Shown piece by piece: positions 45,629-56,127 of a DNA stretch of 64,000 bases (positions within the stretch are counted from its first letter, which is position 1; every line of letters starts with the position of its first letter). The position numbers were made by a program, and so were the translations under genes. The notes under the pieces are model-generated. The model was not told the origin of the DNA and did no database searches. It saw only the letters and a program-made list of their open reading frames with translations. Source of the DNA: Hyphomicrobiales bacterium (GTDB taxonomy: Bacteria; Pseudomonadota; Alphaproteobacteria; Rhizobiales; Rhizobiaceae); the NCBI GenBank assembly GCA_002709005.1, contig PAPH01000052.1, forward strand, positions 1 to 64,000, in the 5' to 3' direction.

Positions 45629-46849
45629 TCAGTCGCCCATCGTTTCCAGGCTCGCATAGCTCTCCGGCGCGCCCTCGCCTTCGAACGGGGTTGTGACCTC
45701 GACGAAATCGTCGGGATAGAAGCCGTTGAAGCGGGTCCTCAACGACAGCGAATAGGCACCGATATGACCGATCTCGATCCAGTCGCCGGTATCGATCGTC
45801 TCGGGCAGCCAGAACGGTCGCGACAGGATGTCAACGGAATCGCAGGTCGCCCCGCAGACGCGGAACGGCACGATCTTCTCCGGATCGCCATTGCGGATCT
45901 TGCGCGCCGGGTCGGGGATAAAGCGCGCCGGCAGCGTGATCTTACCGGTCCAGCTATCCGACAGCGAAGCCCAGATCCCGTCATTGATGTAGAGCCGCCG
46001 GCCCTTTCTGAGCATCACCCGGACAATCAGCGAGAAGGCACGCGCGACGATCACCCGGCCGGGCTCGGCAGTCAGCGGCAGTTCGTCGAATTCCCACTCG
46101 GTGATGTCGGAGCGGATGCTCGCCATCAGGTCTTCGAGCGAGGGCATTTTCTGGTGCTTGCGCGCGGGATCCTCCCCGTAGGTCGCCGGAAAGCCGCCGC
46201 CGACATCGAGGCCGGCAAGCTGCACGCCGGCGCGGTTGCGCACCCAGTCCGCCGAGCGCAGCGCGGATTCATAGCTCTCCGCCTCCTCCACCTGGCTGCC
46301 GACATGGAAGCAGAGACCGACCTTGAAGCCGATGCGGTCGAGCCGCTGGACGAGTTCGACGGCGTGTCCGGGCGCAGCGCCGAATTTCTTCGACAATTCG
46401 TAGGTCGCGTGTCCCTTGGTCTGCAGCCGCACATATATGGTGATCGAGCCGGGATCGAGATCGAGCGCGCGGACGATCCTCAAGACCTTGGCGATCTCGT
46501 CCTCGTGGTCGAGCGACATGACGCGGATACCATAGGTTTCGAGCGCCAGCCGGATGTCGGACTGCGCCTTGACCGGGTGCATGTAGAGCATCTCCGCATC
46601 GGGCGAGGCTTCGCGCACGGCGGCAAATTCGCCGGGCGACGCCACGTCGAAGATCTTTACCCCGGCCTCGACGAGACGGGACAGAACCATCGGCTCGCCA
46701 TTGGTCTTCACCGCATAGGCCGTATCGCCAGGAAACAGCGACATGAATTGCCTGGCATCGGCCTTGAGGATGTCGGGACGGAAACAGTAGAGCGAGTGAT
46801 CCGGGCGCAGTTCGAGCGCTGCTTCGGTTCCCGTCGAGAATTTGCGCAT
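45629..46849 (-). CDS. Ornithine/lysine decarboxylase (fold type III)
   Basis: PLP-dependent enzyme that makes putrescine or cadaverine. 406 residues. The PLP lysine is Lys48 in AYAVKTN; other conserved stretches are CFHVGSQ, LDVGGGFPATYGED, the phosphate-binding LTAEPGRVIVA and the C-terminal CGATCDSVDIL with the catalytic Cys-Asp pair. This architecture is of eukaryote-like bacterial ODC/LDC, not the large biodegradative type. GGAG lies before the ATG. It is followed on the same strand by the small membrane protein gene after 121 bp. Ornithine or lysine specificity cannot be settled by eye. Confidence 0.93.
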   Translation of the reverse strand: MRKFSTGTEAALELRPDHSLYCFRPDILKADARQFMSLFPGDTAYAVKTNGEPMVLSRLVEAGVKIFDVASPGEFAAVREASPDAEMLYMHPVKAQSDIRLALETYGIRVMSLDHEDEIAKVLRIVRALDLDPGSITIYVRLQTKGHATYELSKKFGAAPGHAVELVQRLDRIGFKVGLCFHVGSQVEEAESYESALRSADWVRNRAGVQLAGLDVGGGFPATYGEDPARKHQKMPSLEDLMASIRSDITEWEFDELPLTAEPGRVIVARAFSLIVRVMLRKGRRLYINDGIWASLSDSWTGKITLPARFIPDPARKIRNGDPEKIVPFRVCGATCDSVDILSRPFWLPETIDTGDWIEIGHIGAYSLSLRTRFNGFYPDDFVEVTTPFEGEGAPESYASLETMGD

Positions 46850-47072
46850 GAAATCTCCAGTGGTTCGCCGGCCCTATCGTTCACCTGCAAACTTGCGGAC
46901 CGGCAATCCTGCACATAGGGCACGCCGGCAATGCGTCGAGCCGGGGGCTTGGCGACAACTCACGGACCTATCAGCGGAATTGATTCTACCTTGCCTTTCA
47001 ACCGCCATAGGATCGCGTCACAAAAGCTGAAGCAAGATGCCAAATCCGGTACTTCGGGCAGGGAGACTAGGA

Positions 47073-47699
47073 ATGCTGAAACTTCTTGGGCGGACTTCGT
47101 CCATCAATGTGCGCAAGGTGCTCTGGGCCTGCGACTATCTCGGACTTCACTACGACCGGGAGGATTGGGGTCGCGGCACGCGTCCGACCTCCGAGCCCGA
47201 GTTTCTGGCGCTCAACCCGAACGCCCAGGTTCCGGTGCTGGTCGACGGGGACTTCGTACTCTGGGAATCCCACGCGATCCTGCGCTATCTCGCCACCACC
47301 GAGGGCGACAGCGCGCTGCTGCCGCAGGACATTCGTCCGCGTGCCATCGTCAACCAGTGGCTCGACTGGTATGCGACCGAGATGAGCCCGGCGATGAGCT
47401 ACGGCTTCCACGCGCTCGGCCGCAAGACGCCGGGCCATGAGGACCGAGGTCGGATCGAGGAGTCGGTCAAGGCGACACGCAAATGTCTCGGCATTCTCGA
47501 ACAGACCCTTGCCGACGGTCGTGCTTTCATCGCCGGCGACATCTTCACCCTGGCTGATATTCCGGTGGCGCTCGGCCTCAACCGCTGGCGGCAGTTGAAG
47601 CTCAAGGGTGAGACGGACTGCCCGCGTACCGACCGCTATATGGAGCGCATTTCGGGCGTGCCGGGTTCCGATCCCTGGTGCACCGGCTCTTACGATTGA
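47073..47699 (+). CDS. Glutathione S-transferase family protein
   Basis: 208 residues from the ATG at 47073 (GGGAG 7 nt upstream). The thioredoxin-like N-domain (1-80) has the Ser-type active site region GRTSSINVRKVLW, the cis-Pro in NAQVPVLVDG and the glutathione-binding ESHAILRYLA. The all-helical C-domain follows, with FIAGDIFTLADIPVAL including the conserved N-capping Asp. The form resembles uncharacterised rhizobial GSTs. It is transcribed in the same direction as the EamA gene 91 bp downstream. Confidence 0.92.
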   Translation: MLKLLGRTSSINVRKVLWACDYLGLHYDREDWGRGTRPTSEPEFLALNPNAQVPVLVDGDFVLWESHAILRYLATTEGDSALLPQDIRPRAIVNQWLDWYATEMSPAMSYGFHALGRKTPGHEDRGRIEESVKATRKCLGILEQTLADGRAFIAGDIFTLADIPVALGLNRWRQLKLKGETDCPRTDRYMERISGVPGSDPWCTGSYD

Positions 47700-47790
47700 G
47701 TTCGTGACCTAGGAGACCGGCCGGTTTCGGGTGGCGCCCACCCGCTTTCGGGTTAAGGAAGGCGGAAAGACCAAACCAAGGTATCCCCGC

Positions 47791-48738
47791 ATGTCCCGGC
47801 CCGCCAGTTCGCCATCATCGGTTCCCGCCATCTCCCCCGCCTCCATGGATCTCGCCACCTGGGGGATGCTGATCGCGCTCGGGATGATCTGGGGCGGCTC
47901 GTTCTTCTTCGCGCGGGTCGCCGTGCAGCACATTCCGCCGATCACGCTGGTTCTCTTGCGTGTCGTGCTTGCCGCGATCGCGCTTCACCTCGCCTTCGGT
48001 CGCATGCCGGGATTTTACCGGACCCTGCGGGCGCGGGCACCGGAACTTCTGGTGCTGGGCATTCTCAACAACGCCATTCCCTTCACCCTGATCTTCGCCG
48101 GGCAGACGGTGATCGGCGCAGGTCTCGCCTCGATCCTCAACGCCACCACGCCGCTCTGGACGGTACTGATCGCGCAGGCCTTCACCGAGGACGAGAAGAT
48201 CACCGCGGCCAAGCTTCTCGGCTGCGGACTTGGACTGGCAGGCACGATCCTTCTCATCGGCCCCGCGGCGTTCGACCGTACAGACACGCCGGTCTGGCCA
48301 ATGCTGGCGGTCATCGGCGCGGCGATGTCCTATGGATGCGCGGCGACCTGGGGCAAGCGCTTCCGTGGCGTGCCCCCGCGCATGGTGGCCACCGGACAGT
48401 TGACCGCCTCGAGCCTCGTAATGCTACCGCTGGCGCTCGTCGTCGACGCACCCTGGACGCTTCCCCTCCCGCCGCTCGACGTCATTCTGGCGACGCTGGC
48501 GCTGGCGCTTCTCTCCACCGCCTTCGCCTATGTGCTTTTCTTCCGCATCCTGTCGCGCGCGGGCGCAACAGGCACCTCTCTGGTCACGCTGCTGGTTCCA
48601 CCAGCCGCGATCCTGCTCGGAGTGCTCTTTCTCGGCGAGAATCTGTCGATAACCGAGCTCGCCGGCCTCGCCCTCATTGCGGTCGGCCTCCTGACGCTCG
48701 ACAATCGCCTCCGGCTTCGCCGCCCACAAGCGGCATGA
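47791..48738 (+). CDS. EamA-family transporter (DMT superfamily)
   Basis: 315 residues from the ATG at 47791 (AAGG 9 nt upstream), with a 28-residue polar N-terminus and ten predicted membrane helices in two EamA repeats. Repeat 1 begins LATWGMLIALGMIWGGSFFF, and repeat 2 ends near FLGENLSITELAGLALIAVG. It is not closely similar to the EamA protein at 31521. It lies 37 bp upstream of an amidase gene, possibly in one unit. Substrate unknown. Confidence 0.9.
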   Translation: MSRPASSPSSVPAISPASMDLATWGMLIALGMIWGGSFFFARVAVQHIPPITLVLLRVVLAAIALHLAFGRMPGFYRTLRARAPELLVLGILNNAIPFTLIFAGQTVIGAGLASILNATTPLWTVLIAQAFTEDEKITAAKLLGCGLGLAGTILLIGPAAFDRTDTPVWPMLAVIGAAMSYGCAATWGKRFRGVPPRMVATGQLTASSLVMLPLALVVDAPWTLPLPPLDVILATLALALLSTAFAYVLFFRILSRAGATGTSLVTLLVPPAAILLGVLFLGENLSITELAGLALIAVGLLTLDNRLRLRRPQAA

Positions 48739-48775
48739 ATAAGCCCTAGGGGGCCACGAGGCGGGGGGAACGGAC

Positions 48776-50026
48776 TTGGCTGGGCAGATGATGTCGCTCG
48801 CGGCGCTTGTCGCCGCGCGTGAGACGGGAAAGGCGAGGCCGGAGCACATGGTGGCGCTGGCACGCGACGCGGTCGCCCGGCGCGACGGCGAGATCAAGGC
48901 GTTCTGCCACGTCGCAGCCGAGCCCGAGATAAGCGCGGAAGGTCCGCTCGCCGGCGTGGCGATCGGCGTCAAGGATATCTTCGACACCTTCGACATGCCC
49001 ACGACCTACGGTTCGCGGGCCTACACCGGTCACCGGCCGATGACGGACGCCGCAATCGTAGCGCTGGCACGACGGCGGGGCGGCACCATTCTCGGCAAGA
49101 CCGTAACAACGGAGTTCGCCTATTTCGATCCCGGCCCAACGGTCAATCCGCACAATACCGCGCACACGCCGGGCGGCTCGTCGTCGGGGTCGGCGGCCGC
49201 GGTAGCCGCCGGCATGGTTCCCGCCGCGATCGGCACACAGACGGGTGGATCTATCGTCCGCCCGGCGTCCTTTTGCGGCGTCGCGGGCTACAAGCCGAGC
49301 TTCAGGCTGCTGCCGACCACCGGGATGAAGCACTTTTCGCCATCGCTCGATACGGTCGGTCTGTTCGCAGCCACCATCTCCGACGTGGCGCTGTTCGCCC
49401 ACCTCCTGACCGGCCGGCCGCTCAATCCCGAGCCCGTCGACATCACGTCGACGCGCATCGGCATCTATTTCTGCGGCGAACTTGAAACCGCAAATGCCGA
49501 AATGCAGGGGGCGCTCGAACGGGCGGCGGAAGCGGCAACTGCGGCGGGCTTCCGGCTTGTGGCGATCAACGAGCCCGAAGAGAACGCACGTGCCCGCGCA
49601 GCCCACGCAACCCTGCAGAATTTCGAGGCCGGAATGAGCTGCGGGCCGGACCTCGCGCTATTCGAGGAGCAGCTGAGCGACAAGCTCAAGCTCGTGCTCA
49701 GGGACGGGCTCGCCACCCCGCCCTCGGTCTACGACGATGCGAGACGGGCCGCCAAGCGCGGGCGGGGCGCGACACGCAGGCTGTTCGACGAGGTCGATGT
49801 CCTGCTCACACCCTCCGCGCCCGGCGCGGCGCCCGCAGGCCTGTCGTTCACCGGCGATCCCCGCTTTAACAAGCTCTGGACGCTGATGGGCACACCGACG
49901 GTCAACATCCCGTTTTTCAAGGATAAATCGGGCCTGCCGCTTGGCATTCAGGCGGTTGGCCGCTTTGGCCAGGATCTGCGGCTGCTCTCCGTCGCCCGGG
50001 CTTTGGAACAGGCGTTCGCGGCGTAA
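48776..50026 (+). CDS. Amidase (amidase signature family)
   Basis: 416 residues from a TTG at 48776 that has a G-rich ribosome site (GGGGGGAA) about 8 nt upstream; the ATG codons at 48788 and 48791 are alternatives. The Ser-Ser-Lys catalytic set is present: Lys in AIGVKDIFDTFD, Ser in the GGSSSGSAAAVAAG block and the nucleophile Ser in TQTGGSIVRPASFCG. It lacks the GatA context (no gatB/gatC nearby) and is short for GatA, so a general amidase is likelier than a tRNA amidotransferase. The end, LPLGIQAVGRFGQD, is typical. Substrate unknown. Confidence 0.92.
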   Translation: MAGQMMSLAALVAARETGKARPEHMVALARDAVARRDGEIKAFCHVAAEPEISAEGPLAGVAIGVKDIFDTFDMPTTYGSRAYTGHRPMTDAAIVALARRRGGTILGKTVTTEFAYFDPGPTVNPHNTAHTPGGSSSGSAAAVAAGMVPAAIGTQTGGSIVRPASFCGVAGYKPSFRLLPTTGMKHFSPSLDTVGLFAATISDVALFAHLLTGRPLNPEPVDITSTRIGIYFCGELETANAEMQGALERAAEAATAAGFRLVAINEPEENARARAAHATLQNFEAGMSCGPDLALFEEQLSDKLKLVLRDGLATPPSVYDDARRAAKRGRGATRRLFDEVDVLLTPSAPGAAPAGLSFTGDPRFNKLWTLMGTPTVNIPFFKDKSGLPLGIQAVGRFGQDLRLLSVARALEQAFAA

Positions 50027-50246
50027 AAGCCCGGGCCGGAGATGGGTCGCGGCAAATTTGTTCACAGCCCGCCGCTTTTAATTCCTAACAATTCGTGAAG
50101 ACGCCCGTTTACCACGATGTTTCATCATCTTAGCGCTGAAAACGGTGATGGATTTCCACGGCGCAACCGCAATGCAGCATAAAATTCGCTTTCGCGTCGC
50201 CCGGTCAGCCCTTAATATGAAAGCTACCAACGCAAGGAGGACCGCG

Positions 50247-50324
50247 ATGGGGTTTACGCAATCTGTCAATGCCCTAGTGATCTGTGCTGCGTTTATCTTC
50301 GTCGGAGCCATGCTGTTCATCTGA
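50247..50324 (+). CDS. Membrane microprotein (25 residues)
   Basis: A 25-codon frame, MGFTQSVNALVICAAFIFVG then AMLFI. AAGGAGG lies 6 nt before the ATG, a near-ideal ribosome site. Residues 7-25 form one hydrophobic helix, so the product should insert in the inner membrane. It is bracketed by its own signals: a candidate -10 (TAATAT, 50213-50218) 28 nt upstream and a strong terminator 50 bp downstream. No other gene is in the unit. I do not recognise a named family. The coding call depends on the ribosome site, the composition and the isolated transcription unit. Confidence 0.65.
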   Translation: MGFTQSVNALVICAAFIFVGAMLFI

Positions 50325-50374
50325 GGCTCACCCCCGCCCCCTCAACGACGAAGTAGAAGCCAAAAAAAACAGGG

Positions 50375-50405
50375 AGGCAGGAGCGCAATGCTCCTGCCTT
50401 TTTCT
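50375..50405 (+). terminator. Strong intrinsic terminator of the microprotein unit
   Basis: Perfect 9-bp stem AGGCAGGAG (50375-50383) with CTCCTGCCT (50391-50399), loop CGCAATG, then TTTTTCTTT on the plus strand. On the minus strand the stem is followed by CCTGTTTTTTTTGG, so it can also end the metF transcript coming the other way. Confidence 0.9.
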
Positions 50406-50474
50406 TTCCCCGTTCTTCCGCTGCCCGTTACTTCGCCCAGCTTACCTGGCCAAGGATACCGTGTCCGCCTGCCC

Positions 50475-51392
50475 TCAGGCGGCGGCATCAACGCCCTTGC
50501 CGTTCTTGCCGCCGTTGCCGCGCAGGCCGAGAAGGTGGCAGATGGCATAGACGAGCTTGGCGCGGTTCATGGTGTAGAAGTGGAATTCGTCGACACCGCG
50601 CTCGACGAGATCGTGCACCTGTTCGGCGGCGACTGCGGTGGCGACCATCGCCCGGGTTTCGGGATCGTTTTCCAGTCCCTCGAAACGGCGGGCAAGCAGA
50701 TCGGGCACCGATGCGCCGCACATGGTCGCGAAACGCGCCACCTGCGCGAAATTGTGGATCGGCATGATGCCCGGCACGATGGGAACGAAGATGCCGGCCT
50801 TGCGGACCCGCTCGACGTAACGCTCATAGGCGTCGTTGTCGTAGAAGAACTGGGTAAGCGCGCGGGTGGCCCCCGCATCGACCTTGCGTTTCAAAAGATC
50901 GATGTCGAGCGCGAAATCAGGGCTCTCCGGATGCTTTTCCGGATAGGCCGCGACCGAGATCTCGAAATCGCCGAGCCCGCGCAGCCCTCTGGCGAGCGCC
51001 GCGGCGTTCTCGTAGCCGCCGGGATGCGGACGGTAGGTCGCCCCCACCCCTTCGGCCGGATCGCCACGCAGGGCGACGAAATGCTTGACGCCGGAGGCGG
51101 CGAATTCGCGCGCCACCTGATCGACGTCCTCGCGTGTGGCATCGACGCAGGTCAGGTGCGCGGCCGGTGACAGACCCGTCTCGCCGATGATGCGCGCGAC
51201 CGTATTGAGCGTCGGCTGCTTGGTGGAACCGCCCGCGCCATAGGTGACGGAGACGAAATCCGGATTGAAGGGCGCCAGCCGCGAAATGCTCTCCCAGAGC
51301 TGGCTTTCCATGTCGCCGTTCTTGGGCGGGAAGAACTCGAAGGAAACCTTGATGCGACCGGCGAGGGTCGGCGAGTTGAAGCGGGTGGACAT
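50475..51392 (-). CDS. metF: Methylenetetrahydrofolate reductase
   Basis: Flavoprotein that reduces 5,10-methylene-THF to 5-methyl-THF, the methyl donor for methionine synthesis. 305 residues. Conserved elements include SFEFFPPKNG with the catalytic Glu, FVSVTYGAGGSTKQPT, the folate-binding HLTCVDATREDV and LRGDPAEG, and FFYDNDAYERYVERV. It begins one base after the stop of the ArsR-methyltransferase gene, so it is in an operon with it. Downstream the bidirectional terminator at 50375-50405 ends the unit. Confidence 0.97.
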   Translation of the reverse strand: MSTRFNSPTLAGRIKVSFEFFPPKNGDMESQLWESISRLAPFNPDFVSVTYGAGGSTKQPTLNTVARIIGETGLSPAAHLTCVDATREDVDQVAREFAASGVKHFVALRGDPAEGVGATYRPHPGGYENAAALARGLRGLGDFEISVAAYPEKHPESPDFALDIDLLKRKVDAGATRALTQFFYDNDAYERYVERVRKAGIFVPIVPGIMPIHNFAQVARFATMCGASVPDLLARRFEGLENDPETRAMVATAVAAEQVHDLVERGVDEFHFYTMNRAKLVYAICHLLGLRGNGGKNGKGVDAAA

Positions 51393-51393
51393 G

Positions 51394-52404
51394 TCAGGCG
51401 GTTCCTGTCGGCAGGAGAGAAGTGTCGGCGATCAGCAGGCGCGGATCACGCGCCAGCCAGAGTGTGACGGTGAGTGCGCCCTCCCGGCCGGGTCCCGGCG
51501 GCAGGTCGACGATCTCATCGAGGGCGAGACCGGCCTGTACCATCCATTCGGCAACGCTCTCGTGGGAAAAGCCGAGGCGGACATGGGCGTGCTCGGAGCG
51601 CAGCTCCTCATGGGCGTGGGGGGCGAAATCGATGATCAGCAGCCGGCCGCCCGGCGCCAGCATGCGCGCGGCCTCGGCTATCGCCGGCGCGGGATCCTGC
51701 AGGAAGTGCAGCACCTGATGGATGGTGATGAGGTCGAACTCGTCATTGTCGAGCGGCAGGTTGTAGATATCGCCCTGCCGGACCGAAGCGTGATTGACGC
51801 CCGCATCGTCGAGCTGGGTGCGGGCGATCGCCAGCATGTCGCGGCTGGCATCCACGCCGATGCCGCGCCGGAACCTGTCGGAAAGAAGTTCGAGCATGCG
51901 GCCGGTACCGGTGCCGAGATCAAGCAGCGCGTTGAAGGGATTTCGACCGAGCAGCCGCAGGATTTCCGCCTCCACCTGGTCTTCCGGAACGTGCAGCTTG
52001 CGCAACTCGTTCCAGCCCTCGGCATTGGCGGAGAAATAGGCCTGCGCGCGGTCGGAACGGGCCTGCTTGATAGCCTTGAGCCGCTCGGCATCGCGGTTGA
52101 GAACGGTATCCGAATGGGCCGTCGCTTCCAGCACCCGATTGACGAGGGAGGCGCGCAAACCGTCACCCACCAGCCGGAAGTAGGCCCAGGCGCCTTCCTG
52201 ATAGCGCTCGACCAGACGCGCCTCGCCGAGAAGCTTGAGGTGGCGCGAGATGCGGGGCTGCGACTGGCCGAGAATGTCCGTCATTTCCGAAACCGTGAGA
52301 TCGCCGGCAGCGAGAAGCGCGATCAGACGAAGCCGGGTCGGTTCGCCGGCCGCCTTGAGCACTTCGACACTTTCTTCCAGACTGAGGGGCGACTGAGACA
52401 GCAT
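51394..52404 (-). CDS. ArsR-family regulator fused to a SAM-dependent methyltransferase
   Basis: 336 residues. An ArsR-type winged helix lies at about 7-95 (LKAAGEPTRLRLIALLAAGD, then LGQSQPRISRHLKLLGEARL); no Cys metal site of classic ArsR/SmtB proteins is visible. The C-terminal methyltransferase domain (about 145-300) has motif I NALLDLGTGTGRML, VDASRDMLAIAR and FDLITIHQVLHFLQDPAPA. It is coupled to metF (1-bp gap) and preceded by a palindrome that may be its own operator. Regulators of the SAM cycle that sense S-adenosylhomocysteine (SahR) belong to the ArsR family, so the methyltransferase fold may serve as a SAM/SAH sensor. That role is inference. Confidence 0.92.
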   Translation of the reverse strand: MLSQSPLSLEESVEVLKAAGEPTRLRLIALLAAGDLTVSEMTDILGQSQPRISRHLKLLGEARLVERYQEGAWAYFRLVGDGLRASLVNRVLEATAHSDTVLNRDAERLKAIKQARSDRAQAYFSANAEGWNELRKLHVPEDQVEAEILRLLGRNPFNALLDLGTGTGRMLELLSDRFRRGIGVDASRDMLAIARTQLDDAGVNHASVRQGDIYNLPLDNDEFDLITIHQVLHFLQDPAPAIAEAARMLAPGGRLLIIDFAPHAHEELRSEHAHVRLGFSHESVAEWMVQAGLALDEIVDLPPGPGREGALTVTLWLARDPRLLIADTSLLPTGTA

Positions 52405-52419
52405 GCTTACTCCACAAAC

Positions 52420-52441
52420 GATATAAACATATCTTTATATC
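52420..52441. promoter_or_regulatory. Candidate operator of the ArsR-methyltransferase/metF unit
   Basis: GATATAAA (52420-52427) and TTTATATC (52434-52441) are perfect 8-bp inverted arms around CATATC. It lies 16 bp upstream of the regulator's ATG in a region much richer in A and T than its surroundings. ArsR-family dimers bind such AT-rich inverted repeats. Confidence 0.6.
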
Positions 52442-52538
52442 ATTCGTAAAAGTGTCGCAAGACCCGTGTCGCCGACGGACAGGGTTTTGTCGCAAGAATG
52501 CGGAACCAGACTGATGCACTCGCCCGGCTCAGCGTCCG

Positions 52539-52931
52539 TCAGTCTTCCGTTCGGCCGGAGCCGGTACGATTGCGCTCGTAGTGATGCGGAAGCGCAAAGT
52601 CCGGCAACCACGCCTCCCGCCGGGTCGACCAGAGCTCATAGCTCGGCATGAACTGGTCAGGCGCATCGAAAGCCCCGAGCGCGATCTCGATCTCGTCGTC
52701 GGAGACCCCGAAAACCGAAGATCCGCACTCCGGACAGAAATGACGGCCGAGATGATCCCGCGTCTCTCCCTCGGTCGCCACCGCCTCTGTCGGGAAGATT
52801 GCCGAGGCGCCGAACAGCGATCCGGAATGCTTGCGGCAGTCGAGACAATGGCAGATGCCGACGCGCCAGGGTTTCCCGGTCGCTGTAAAGCGCACCTTCC
52901 CGCACAGGCAGCCGCCGCTGATCTTGTCCAT
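52539..52931 (-). CDS. GFA-family protein (zinc-binding, Mss4-like fold)
   Basis: 130 residues with the zinc ligands of the glutathione-dependent formaldehyde-activating (Gfa) family: GGCLCGKVRF, ICHCLDCRKHSG and HFCPECGSSVFG. Most members are not true Gfa enzymes, so the activity is unknown. AAGGAG lies 9 nt before the ATG. It is 42 bp downstream of the MOSC gene on the same strand. Probably cytosolic. Confidence 0.92.
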   Translation of the reverse strand: MDKISGGCLCGKVRFTATGKPWRVGICHCLDCRKHSGSLFGASAIFPTEAVATEGETRDHLGRHFCPECGSSVFGVSDDEIEIALGAFDAPDQFMPSYELWSTRREAWLPDFALPHHYERNRTGSGRTED

Positions 52932-52973
52932 AGTCCGATACTCCTTCCCGCAAGTTGCGCTGAACAGAACCCT

Positions 52974-53612
52974 TCAGGGGCGATAAATCCACTGGTCGGG
53001 AATGGCGACCGTGATCTCCTCACCGCTCTCGATGACGCCCGGCTTTTCCACGCGCACGACCAGACCGCGCCGCTTTCTGGCATTGGCCGGGAAGGCGAGC
53101 GCCAGATCTGTCTGGCCGCGATCCGGATAATGCGCGGCGATGGAGGCGCCGGAGAACTTGCACGGCACGTTGGCGCCGTCGACCCGGAGCGTCACCCCGC
53201 CCGAAAAGAAGAACTGCGTGCGCGGCGGCACCAGCGAAAGAAGCCGCAAGCCCTCGACCACCATGTTGGCGCCGATCCATTCCGGCTCGATCCGCTCGAT
53301 CCCCATCAGTCCCGCGACATGAGCCATCTCGTCCTCGGCAACCAGCGTGAGCTGGCGCTCGTTGCACATCTCGGTCCCGCGCGGATACCACGGCTCGCGG
53401 CTGCCCGACTTGCGTGAATGGCCGTAGTGATAGTCCCCGACGATACCGGCGATTTCCACCTCGAGCCGCTTCACCTCGACCGTTTGCATCTCGTTTCCAG
53501 GCGCCGCCAGCAGCTTCGCCGCCCGCGCCTTGACCCGCCGGCCCGGCACGATCTCCGGATGCTGCATGTCGAGTTCGGGAAAGAGGGATGATGCGTTGGT
53601 TTCAAGACTCAT
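52974..53612 (-). CDS. MOSC-domain protein
   Basis: 212 residues with a MOSC (molybdenum cofactor sulfurase C-terminal) fold: REPWYPRGTEMCNERQLTLV, IGANMVVEGLRLLSLVPPRT and the conserved Cys in GANVPCKFSGASIA. MOSC proteins bind sulfur and metal centres, but the exact substrate is unknown. It lacks a beta-barrel N-terminal (MOSC_N) domain. GGAG lies 7 nt before the ATG. It shares the strand with the GFA gene and the SDR gene around it. Confidence 0.88.
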   Translation of the reverse strand: MSLETNASSLFPELDMQHPEIVPGRRVKARAAKLLAAPGNEMQTVEVKRLEVEIAGIVGDYHYGHSRKSGSREPWYPRGTEMCNERQLTLVAEDEMAHVAGLMGIERIEPEWIGANMVVEGLRLLSLVPPRTQFFFSGGVTLRVDGANVPCKFSGASIAAHYPDRGQTDLALAFPANARKRRGLVVRVEKPGVIESGEEITVAIPDQWIYRP

Positions 53613-53695
53613 GAGGCGGCTCCGGCGGCATGATGGTTACAACCGCAAGGCTATAACCGGACGCCCGCTGATGGAACAGCGTGAATGGGTGATGA

Positions 53696-54370
53696 TTACC
53701 AGGACGCCCGTTCCGAACCGTCCCAGTTCCAGAACCGGCCGGTGGTCTCGATCGTCAGGTCTTCAGCCAGATCGATGATGCCTTTCGCGCTTTCCTCGGC
53801 CGAGATGTCGGCCGAAGACCCGCCCATGTCGGTGCGCACCCAGCCCGGATGCAGATTGGCGACCGCTATGCCGTCGTCGCGCAATTCGGTTGCAAGCGCC
53901 CGCCCGATCTTGTTCACGGCCGTCTTCGAGGTGCGGTAGGCGATATTGCCTGCGCTGTCGTTCAGGTCGCCCATCTGGGACGACACGATCAGCACCTTGC
54001 CCGCGTCACTCTCGCGGATCGCCGGGAGGAAGGCCTGGGTGACCATCAGCGGGCCGAGCGCATTGACCTGAAGCGTCCGCAGAAAGCCGTCCATGTCGTC
54101 CACGGAGAGCGGCGTGCCAGAGGGCCCCATGACGCCCGCATTGTTGATGAGGATGTCGACCGGGCGGTCGAGTTCGCTCGCCGCTTTCGCCAGATCATCG
54201 CGATCGGTGACGTCGAGAACGAGCGGCGAAAACCCGTCGTGCTTGACGAGGTCGCCGAAATCGTTCTCCTGCCGCGCCGTGCCGATGACCTCATGGCCCC
54301 GCGACAAGGCTTCTTCCGCAAGCGCGCGGCCGACGCCGCGCGAGACGCCGGTGATGAGAATGGTCGTCAT
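53696..54370 (-). CDS. Short-chain dehydrogenase/reductase
   Basis: 224 residues from the ATG at 54370 (AAGGG 6 nt upstream), starting MTTILITGVSRGVGRALAEE with the cofactor loop GVSRGVG. The NNAG motif (INNAGVMGPSG), the catalytic Ser (VSSQMGDL) and Tyr/Lys (AYRTSKTAV) are all present. NAD(P)H-dependent oxidoreductase of the classical SDR type; substrate unknown. Upstream is the ettA terminator, so it has its own promoter. Confidence 0.92.
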   Translation of the reverse strand: MTTILITGVSRGVGRALAEEALSRGHEVIGTARQENDFGDLVKHDGFSPLVLDVTDRDDLAKAASELDRPVDILINNAGVMGPSGTPLSVDDMDGFLRTLQVNALGPLMVTQAFLPAIRESDAGKVLIVSSQMGDLNDSAGNIAYRTSKTAVNKIGRALATELRDDGIAVANLHPGWVRTDMGGSSADISAEESAKGIIDLAEDLTIETTGRFWNWDGSERASW

Positions 54371-54414
54371 GCTCTGCCCTTTGACTGGTTCTTGTTCGAG
54401 AAAACCAAAAGGTA

Positions 54415-54443
54415 GGGGGCGATGCCTGTCCGGCAACGCCCCC
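54415..54443 (-). terminator. Probable terminator of ettA
   Basis: GGGGGCG (54415-54421) pairs with CGCCCCC (54437-54443), extended by TGCC/GGCA across one mismatch. On the minus strand it follows the ettA stop by about 35 bp and is followed by TACCTTTTGGTTTTC, a broken T-run. Confidence 0.55.
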
Positions 54444-54477
54444 CTTTGGAAATCACGATGAGAGGCTGACGCTTCTC

Positions 54478-56127
<1,650 letters not shown>

